A stretch of 64,000 bases of DNA, from assembly GCA_963920575.1 (NCBI GenBank), contig OY986965.1, forward strand, positions 26,143,342 through 26,207,341, written 5' to 3'. Of this stretch, positions 57,150 to 64,000 are shown piece after piece; within the stretch, counting starts at the first letter, position 1; every line of letters starts with the position of its first letter. The position numbers were made by a program, and so were the translations under genes. Source of the stretch: Narthecium ossifragum (Eukaryota > Streptophyta > Magnoliopsida > Dioscoreales > Nartheciaceae). A model generated the notes under the pieces. It searched no databases. It saw nothing but the letters and a program-made list of their open reading frames with translations, and was not told where the DNA came from.

Positions 57150-57300
57150 GCTCTTCAGCCTCTGCTTCTGGATCTCAACAGCGCTTCAGCCTCTGCTTCT
57201 GGATCTCAACAGCGCCTCCACCTCTCCAAAGGTCTTCAGCCTCTGCTTCTGGATCTCAACAGCGCCTCTACCTCTCCAAAAGTCTTCAGCCGCACTTGGG
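57150..57300 (+). repeat. Minisatellite, ~56-bp unit
   Basis: Nearly three units of TTCAGCCTCTGCTTCTGGAT plus CTCAACAGCGCCTC and ACCTCTCCAAAG. A TATA-like CTATTTATAGG at 57408-57418 follows, so the region may be part of an LTR or a promoter of unknown type. Confidence 0.65.
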
Positions 57301-57799
57301 TGTCTTCAAAGCCTCCAGCTGTTTTCTGGATCTCGGCATCGTCTCGACGTCTCCAAGGTCCTCAAGGTCTCCCCGGTCTCCAACCTCTAACCCGTGCTCT
57401 TCCCATCTATTTATAGGTGTAGAAGGAAACCTAGGCGGGCTTTTCAAATTTCAAAGATCTGCTGGTGTATCTAGATAGTTAGGAGGTTTGGCAATATCTT
57501 TTAGTTCAAGACGTTGAGGACGGCTCACAGCGTATCTCTTGGTTGTTTGCTGAGATCTCTCGGTTGGGATGGTGTGTATTTGTTGAGAGAAAGCTGAAGT
57601 GTAACACGTATATGCATTGGGAGACAACCTCTTCTTTCTTATCCACTGCTCCACATATGCTTCATTCCAGCTTGAAGGCACGCGTGTGTGTTTTAGAGAG
57701 CCCTGCACATCCCCTGTTTGTTACTGCTGAGATCTTATGAGAGCCACGTCTGCTTTCCTTAGTCTTTACTCAAAATTTGAGTTTTAAATGCATGGGTTG

Positions 57800-58140
57800 A
57801 GGAGGTTGAGAGATTTCGTAAGTTAGAGATCTCTCATGAGTCAAGAGCCTGTGAGTTGATATGGACCCATCTTCTCTTTGGAACTCATATGTATGTGATT
57901 AAGGGGGTTGAGAGATCTCGTAAGTTAGAGATCTCTTATGAGTCAAGAACCCATCAGTTAAGAGAGTTGATATGCATCTTTTGGAACTCACGTGCATGGG
58001 TTTGTAGAAAATGGAGCTTGCATATGCATGGGTTTGTAGAAAATGGAGCTTGCATATGCATGGGTTTGATGGTTTGTAGAGAATGGAACTTACGTGCTTA
58101 TGCATAAGTTTAGTGGTTTGCTGAGAGTGGAGCTCATGTG
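57800..58140 (+). repeat. Short tandem repeats
   Basis: The block AGATCTCGTAAGTTAGAGAT with CTCTTATGAGTCAAGA occurs at 57806-57845 and 57908-57950. The unit GTAGAAAATGGAGCTTGCAT with ATGCATGGGTTT repeats at 58000-58060. Non-coding. Confidence 0.65.
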
Positions 58141-59090
58141 CATGTGCATGAGAAAGTTTTTTATGACGCCTGGGCTGAGGACATGCATGCATGAGAGAGT
58201 TTTTTTATGATTTTGTTTGAGCTCAAATGCATGGGTTGAGGACATGCATGGGATGAAGAGGTTGGGTTACTCATGGTTGAGGGTGGAACTCACGTGCATG
58301 TGGATGAGCATGAGAGAGTTTATGATTTTCTCTCTCAATTCAAACTTTTATATGTAGTTTGAACTACTATAGGTTTCATTGTTAGAGAGTTCTTATTCTC
58401 TCATGGTTGTTCAATATTCGAACTTTATGTTCAGGTTTCGAACATGTTTTGAACTAGAATACTTGTTCAAATTCAAATATTTTGGTTCGAATTTTGAATA
58501 TTAATTTGAATTTTGAATTTTGTTTTGATCATGTTGTAGGAAATTTAGTAGAATGTCTTTGTATCCTTTTAGCTTATATAGGATGCCATCAAAGCTAAAT
58601 AGGACCATGGTATTATGTAGGGGAAGTCTTAGGCTTTTATTTTAGCCTAAGTCTTTTTAGATACCCTGGGGGTGATAACTATGAAAAATGCATATGCACA
58701 TATCAAAATATTTAAGTCATATGCATCCATCAAAAGGGGAATTTCATAAATAATACGAGACTTAGGCATAGCTAAAATTAGTGTCAACGGGTACCTTTGA
58801 GAGCCAAGAAATCATGCTTCACTAGATTGCTCATGATAGAAATATGAACTAAATTCTTCCTTTCCCCACCCCCACTACTGCCCGAAATCCTGCTTTCGTT
58901 TGAATTCTCAAAACTCGAAGAAAAGGGGAACTGTTGGCAAGCCCTACTAAAGAAGCTAAAGTGACTTTCGTATTCCGAGCATAAGCCAATCGATGGAATA
59001 TGTCAAAAATTAATGACAGAATAAAGAAAAAAAAATCACCCTCCCCCGTCCCGGTAACTTGTATTTTCCTACTTTCGGTAACTTGTATTT
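58141..59090. other. AT-rich region, no gene recognised
   Basis: Perhaps transposon-derived. GGTAACTTGTATTTT occurs twice at 59052-59090. Confidence 0.35.
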
Positions 59091-59289
59091 TGTTGGGCTT
59101 CCCTCCTCATGAGCACGCAGGCGGCGTGCATGGGAACGCGCGCAGGCGGCGTGCGCAGGCAGCGCTCCTAATACCCTTAAAGGAAATCTCGTCCCGCGAT
59201 TCGATAAGGGTAGGGCTCAGAAAAGAAAACAACGCCTATCAGGATACTACAAAGCGGTAAAAGGGTACCTGCTGATGTGACGCTGATGC

Positions 59290-60620
59290 TGAAGCCAACC
59301 CGGCCGCCTCTACTGGCCTCCACTGCCATTGCCACGGCCTCCGCCTCGCAGCGTCACGCACTCTCGGTGAAAGTGACCCGGCTGGCCACACTGATAGCAC
59401 GAACTCGGCACTGGGCTTGCCTGCATCCTGTCCCGCCTGGCCCACGCTCTCCGCAAGAGGCAGTCTCTCCGGTAATGCCCCAGCTGCCCTCACTCAAAGC
59501 ACGTCACAGGTCTCCGCTCTGCCTGTTGGATCTGACCAAACCCTGCGAACGCCTCCTGCTGAGGCTCCTCCTCCGGAAACCGCTCGTCCGGATCATCCTC
59601 CGCGAACTCCTCCTCTGCCTCCGAGAGGGGATGGTCCTCGTCGTACTCACCGACTTACTGTTCCAGCTGCTCATCCTCTGAGAACTGCTGATCGGGATCA
59701 TCCTCGTCATTCGCCCCCTCCTCTGCCTCTGGACTGTCTCCACCGACGTCCTCTGGCTGGTGCTGATAGGGCTGATGGCGTCGTGAACGGGCCTCCCCCC
59801 GCCACGGTCCTACTCCACCCTGAGCCTGCTGTGGCTGGCCGGCACGCCCTAACTTCGAGGGGAACACTGGTAGAACTGCCCTAGGCCCTGCCTCCAGCAG
59901 TACGGCCTCCACTGACAAGGCACAGTTCACCACCTCCCTGAGAGCGCTAGCAAACCGCGCCGCCATCAAAAGCCTGATCTCGGGCCGTAGCCCCCACTGA
60001 AACTGCCGCGCTCTGGCGAGAGGATCGTCCGCCACTGGACCGGCGAACCTGACGAGCCTGGTGAACCTAGCTGCATACTGAGCCACTGACTGCGTATCCT
60101 GGGAGATGCTGAGGTACTCCCGAACCAAAGCCTGACGCGCACTCTGAGGGAAGTACGCGTCGAGAAAAGACGAACGGAACATGTCCCACGAGGGGTCACT
60201 CCCGCTCCTAACGGTCAAGACAGCACTCCACCAGTCCAAAGCGTCCCCGTCGAGCTGGAACGCCGCCAGTCTGACCCGAACCCGGTCATCCTGGATGAAC
60301 AAAGCTTCGAGGACACGACTGACTCCTCTCAGCCAGTCGTCCGCTACTGCCGGATCACCCTCAGCACCACTGAACCTGGGCGGGTCCAGCTCCTGGAAGG
60401 TGATCACCGCTGCCGTCACAGCGCGTTCGCTAAGTGGCGGAAGAACCCTCCAGGCGAAAAGAGAGGCGTTTTCCCCCACCGCGAACTCAACACTCGTCTC
60501 TGGTGCTGGTGCAGAGTCTCGGGGCAAAGCCGTCGCGGCTACTGGAGCCTGTCGGGCGGTGCGCTGCACACGCGACCGGCCACGACTCACAACGGAACGA
60601 CGTACCCGACTCCTCGGCAT
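59290..60620 (-). pseudogene. Gypsy Gag, broken near the zinc knuckles
   Basis: From the ATG at 60620 an ORF of 321 residues (to 59655) has a basic leader (MPRSRVRRSVVSRGRSR) and a Retrotrans_gag domain (FQLDGDALDWWSAV, LVREYLSISQDTQSVAQYAA). After a stop and in other frames there are two CCHC knuckles. The first has its second Cys replaced by a stop (CFE-stop-GQLGHYRRDC, near 59490); the second, CYQCGQPGHFHREC (near 59370), is intact. Gag would form particles; this copy is dead. Confidence 0.75.
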
Positions 60621-60805
60621 CTGCACAGTCACCAGAAACAACAAGTATCCACTTATCAAAAACCGCAAAACACCCAGTACAAACAGGAAGCAAAAAGCAC
60701 AACACATCACAGAAGAGCATGCACGGATGTTCTAGACATAGAACTAACCCATCTCACGCTCAATCTCAATCGAATCCTGATCCTTAACCCTGGGATTTAC
60801 AACCT

Positions 60806-60819
60806 ATGCTCTGATACCA
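60806..60819 (-). promoter_or_regulatory. PBS of the gypsy derivative (initiator tRNA-Met)
   Basis: On minus, TGGTATCAGAGCAT follows the LTR end after three bases. It fixes the element's orientation. Confidence 0.8.
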
Positions 60820-60822
60820 AGC

Positions 60823-63322
60823 TGTCGCGCCCCGACCCGCGAAAGCCCAACCGGGCCGGGCGACGCGAACCGGAACCTAACCAACGCGGAAAAAGAACGA
60901 CGAGGGTTCCCTCTAACCTATTGGTCTCCCTAGCAATTCACCAAAGCATCCCCAAATAAAACAATAATATAATAATGAAGCCTCGAACCACAGATTAAAA
61001 CTCAAAGTGTTGATATACAAATCCTCAGAGAGGGAAAGATTCAAAATACAACATTACTCCCGTAGGAGACTAACTAACATAGGGTAAAAGCAGTAAACGA
61101 TAACCACCTCTCAAAGTCCACCAGGCGCCGCCGCACCGCCGACCAACTGCCCGGTAGGGGCCACAGAAGAGGAACTGACGCCTGCACCTGCAAAACGCAG
61201 CCCCGGGTAGGTGTGAGCACTAAGCTCAGTAGGGATCTACACTACGCCACACAGAAGGAAGAGGGAAACGCAACAGTGTCGCCCTCAAGCCAGACTCGAG
61301 TGAGCTACAATGGTCCCATTACCATTCACCGGTGATCTCTAGGCATATCCAACCATGGTCACCCCAACGGACTGGGCCCATCCTGGATACGCCTAGTGTC
61401 GTAGGGTTCCAGCTGTGGTCACCCAACTCGCCATGGGCCCACACTGATGCCCCTACTGACAGGAATTGACACTGCCCAAAGAATAAGACCCGTCACCGGT
61501 GGCATCCTCAACACCTGACTTGAGGCCGACACGACCTCTACAATCATCAAACATCATGTGTACAAGTCCTCTAAGCCTATCATAAGATTCGACTGGACAC
61601 CACAATTCCAAACCGGGTCCAAACTACCCAACCCCGGTCCTAGGGCTAAGTCCAAGCTTCCAGCCTCGGGACGGCGACCCAAGGATCACCCACGCCCTAA
61701 CCAATGCAACTAATGCACAATCAACAATGCATGCTATGACATACACAAACAGGAGATAGGCATGCAACAGTATGGCAAACATCACATAAGTCTACTGGAT
61801 CGCTGCAGCGGTACCATCAACCGCTGCCAGCCGATCCGCAGCGGGTCCCGGCATTATGACGGTACCATGACCGTCGACCGCAGACTCCTGCAACGGGAAA
61901 CAACCCCGAAAACCGCTCATGAACAGTAGAAATATAATATTATAATTCGACATATAATATTATATTTAAAAACACCAAATGTTCTCTACTAGAGGCTATT
62001 TGATCTAGTCGATCCGACATCCAAACGACGTCGGATTCAAGATCCAACTTAGCCACCAGTAGAGCTACATGTATGGATCAACATATCCAAAATCCAGAAT
62101 CATCGAACAGTTGGATTCACAGGAAAACGCTAATGAAAACCACTAATCAAAACTAACTTTCTAATTAATTGCTGCAACGCAGCCCTCCAGCAAACAATTC
62201 ATAAGAAATCGTACATAAATCTGAAAAATACGAAACAAGATGGAATGGAAAGCTAACGAGTAGTTCTACAACTCTTATGTTTATGAAAAGCCAAGATCAT
62301 GTACTCGCCGGCCAGAAAACTCGCCGCAAGCCGGCTGTTTCTCAAGAACAGCAGAAAACCGGAAATCCGAGACTAATCTTACATAAAACCTACTCAAATA
62401 ACAACTGATTAACATGAAACCTAAATCAGTTATTCTAACAGGTATAAGGAACCCAACAAAGCAAGAATCAACAAGATCCAACGGCTAGATCTCAAGAAAA
62501 CCCGAAAAGAACATCAGTAGGTATAACCCTACCTAGCTGCGCTTTCCTCGGCTGATTCCCCGCGATTTGATCACCAACAAGCTGCCAAACCACACCAGGA
62601 GCCTTCCTCTCGTTGTCACGAATCCAACGAGCCAATTAACACCCAATTTGGTGGCCGGAGGAGGGAGAACGGAGGGAAAGAATCTCGCCGGCGGTAAAGG
62701 GAAAAAAACAGAGCACCGCGGGAAAGAGAGAAGGAGGGAAGAAGAAGAGAAGGAGAAGAAGGAAGAGGAGGGGAAGAAAAGAGGGGAAAGGGGGAAGGGA
62801 AAGCCGGGAAAGAGGGGAAAAAGCTGGGGGAAAGGGAGGGGAAGTCTTCCCTCCCTGACAGGGGAGAGCGACGGCCGACGGCCGTCCTCGCGAAAGAGAA
62901 AACCCACCGACTCGAGCATGATCGATCTCCAAGGCATGTGAGATCGATCTCCTTTGCAATCAAGATCGATCTCCTTGAAATCCAGATCGATCTTCTTTGC
63001 AAAAATGCCAGATCGATCTCCTTAGCCATCCAGATCGATCTCCTTTACTCAGAAAGGCAAACTTGGGCTAAAACACAAGCCCAAGCTCAGATCTTCCGAT
63101 CTCGGGTTCGCCTAGCCATTCTAAACAAACACGAACACAGACAAGGCCAGTGTGTGTACACGCGGGTGTGAAACAAACCAACAATGCGCAATTTACCAAA
63201 TTGCCCTTGCGGTCCAAGAAACAATACGATCCACCGGATCGCGCGCTCGACGCGAGACAAACTAACGAGCCACGGGCCTGACCCAGCCGGTCGACCCAGG
63301 AGTAGAGGGACGGGTCCTCACA
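60823..63322 (-). repeat. 5' LTR of the gypsy derivative (2.5 kb)
   Basis: On plus it reads TGTCGCGCCCCGACCC...GGTCCTCACA. It is homologous to the solo LTR at 33653-36065, including the G/A-rich block and a GATCGATCTCC cluster (62918-63045). Confidence 0.85.
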
Positions 63323-63881
63323 CAGCGCATGCAGGCGGTGTGCTTGAGATGCAGGCATTAATTGCCCATGGCAGCAGTTTGATGCAAGACATGCATTGGC
63401 GTGCATGTAGTGGCGACTTGCATGCATTGGCGTGCTTGGGCAGCGCACAGGACAGCGTTGTGACATAGCTGTTGGCAATTAATGCCTCATTAATTGCTTT
63501 GGCGGCTGCTTGGTCCAGGTGGCGTGCATTAAGGGCAGCAGTTTTGGTTTGGCTTGGCCTATATATATAGAGGGAGAGGGCTTGTGCTGGTGGCAGAAGT
63601 GAGGGGGCAGCCAACGAGAAGGCTGAGGCTTGATAGAAAGCTGGCGGCTTGGAAGAGCTGTAGGTAGATAGAGGGGTTGACATTCCTTGTATGAATGTAT
63701 ATGGTGTGAGAGTTGGAGAGAGTGCTTTGTAAATCTCCTCACATAGTGACCCCTCATCTTCCCGTGGTTTTTCCCTCGCAGTAAATTTTGCTGGAGGTTT
63801 TTCACGTTAAAATTTCTGGTGTCATCTCCTCTATTGTTCTTTTGTTTTTCTATTTTTCCTCCTGCCAACGATCTTAACAAG

Positions 63882-64000
63882 TGGTATCAGAGCTCTGGTT
63901 ATGGCAGGAAAGGCCTCAGCTTCTCGATTCGAGGTTGAGTGATTTGATGGGAAAAGCAACTTCGGCCTATGGCAGCAGCGGGTGAAGGATATTCTGGTGC
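63882..64000 (+). pseudogene. PBS and start of a copia Gag, cut by the window edge
   Basis: The PBS TGGTATCAGAGC is at 63882-63893. The frame from the ATG at 63901 reads MAGKASASRFEVE, a stop (TGA), then FDGKSNFGLWQQRVKDILV, the standard copia Gag opening. The stop makes this copy defective unless the real start lies after it. Confidence 0.7.

Larger units (their letters stand above)
59160..63327 (-). mobile_element. Ty3/gypsy derivative: 5' LTR, PBS, gag, then large internal deletion
   Basis: On minus it runs 5' LTR 63322-60823, PBS, gag, then sequence GGGACGAGATTTCCTTTAAGG (59176-59196), which is the usual gypsy sequence just before the 3' LTR. All of pol and the 3' LTR are absent. The 5-bp repeat CAGCG (59160-59164 and 63323-63327) flanks the whole. 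It appears to be one insertion in a copia LTR, deleted internally and at its 3' end. Confidence 0.65.
59091..63879 (+). mobile_element. Copia LTR split by a nested gypsy derivative
   Basis: The left part starts TGTTGGGCTTCCC (59091-59164); the right part runs 63328-63879 with a TATATATATAGAG box (63560-63572) and the copia U5 block CCGTGGTTTTTCCCTCGCAG, ending TTAACA. The two parts total about 626 bp, similar to the 680-bp LTR at 32010. GCAGGCGGCGTGC-like repeats lie on both sides of the insertion. The left border is inferred. Confidence 0.55.

Noticed and set aside
56803..57478. 88-137 codon Ser/Gln-rich frames
   Set aside because: These are translations of the minisatellites; the repeated unit stays open in several frames.
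62533..63029. 124-137 codon frames in the gypsy LTR
   Set aside because: Same G/A-rich LTR block as at 35560-35740; low complexity, overlapping on both strands.

Overview
This is a window of plant nuclear DNA. It has intron-containing genes of land-plant families (a cyclic DOF factor, an R2R3-MYB of subgroup 21, an organelle RNA-editing-type RanBP2 zinc-finger protein, a plastid-type FHA protein and a calmodulin-like protein), a nuclear tRNA-Glu, and a dense, nested load of plant transposons. The gene structures and transposon types suggest an angiosperm. A monocot is plausible but not proven. There are no bacterial features and no CRISPR.

Layout. 0-9 kb is transposon debris: a Mutator-like non-autonomous element, a perfect 77-bp palindrome with a 9-bp duplication, and a LINE remnant later hit by a solo LTR, a tandem duplication and a second Mutator-like element. 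9.08-13.74 kb is a decayed Mutator-like element with matching inverted ends, carrying a MULE transposase relic and a plant mobile domain (PMD) relic. 14.6-20.8 kb holds a MITE, a LINE scrap, a 2.5-kb hAT element with a 20-bp minisatellite and an assembly gap, adjoining Helitron ends and a second hAT element. 21.3-29.3 kb is the first genic island: CDF-type Dof gene (+), CML gene (+), tRNA-Glu (-), FHA gene (-). 30-41.8 kb is again transposons. The centrepiece is a complete gag-only LTR retrotransposon (32010-37093) with a nested 2.4-kb solo LTR, both with perfect 5-bp target duplications. 42.1-50.6 kb is the second genic island: MYB gene (+) and OZ/VAR3-like gene (+). 51.2-64 kb holds a PIF/Harbinger-like MITE, a degenerate minus-strand Ty1/copia element, minisatellites, and a Ty3/gypsy derivative inserted in the LTR of another copia element that runs off the window.

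The host genes are not an operon and show no shared pathway. CDF and MYB are nuclear regulators, each with a long (GA)n tract in its leader. The FHA and OZ-like proteins carry organelle-type N-termini. The CML is a calcium sensor. The most unusual observations are the perfect palindromic mini-element, the gag-only retrotransposon with its nested solo LTR, the PMD-carrying MULE, the datable insertion stack in the LINE, and a GATCGATC-type palindrome that recurs in the LTRs of both copia-like and gypsy-like families. All gene models are read by eye from splice sites and family knowledge; no searches were run.
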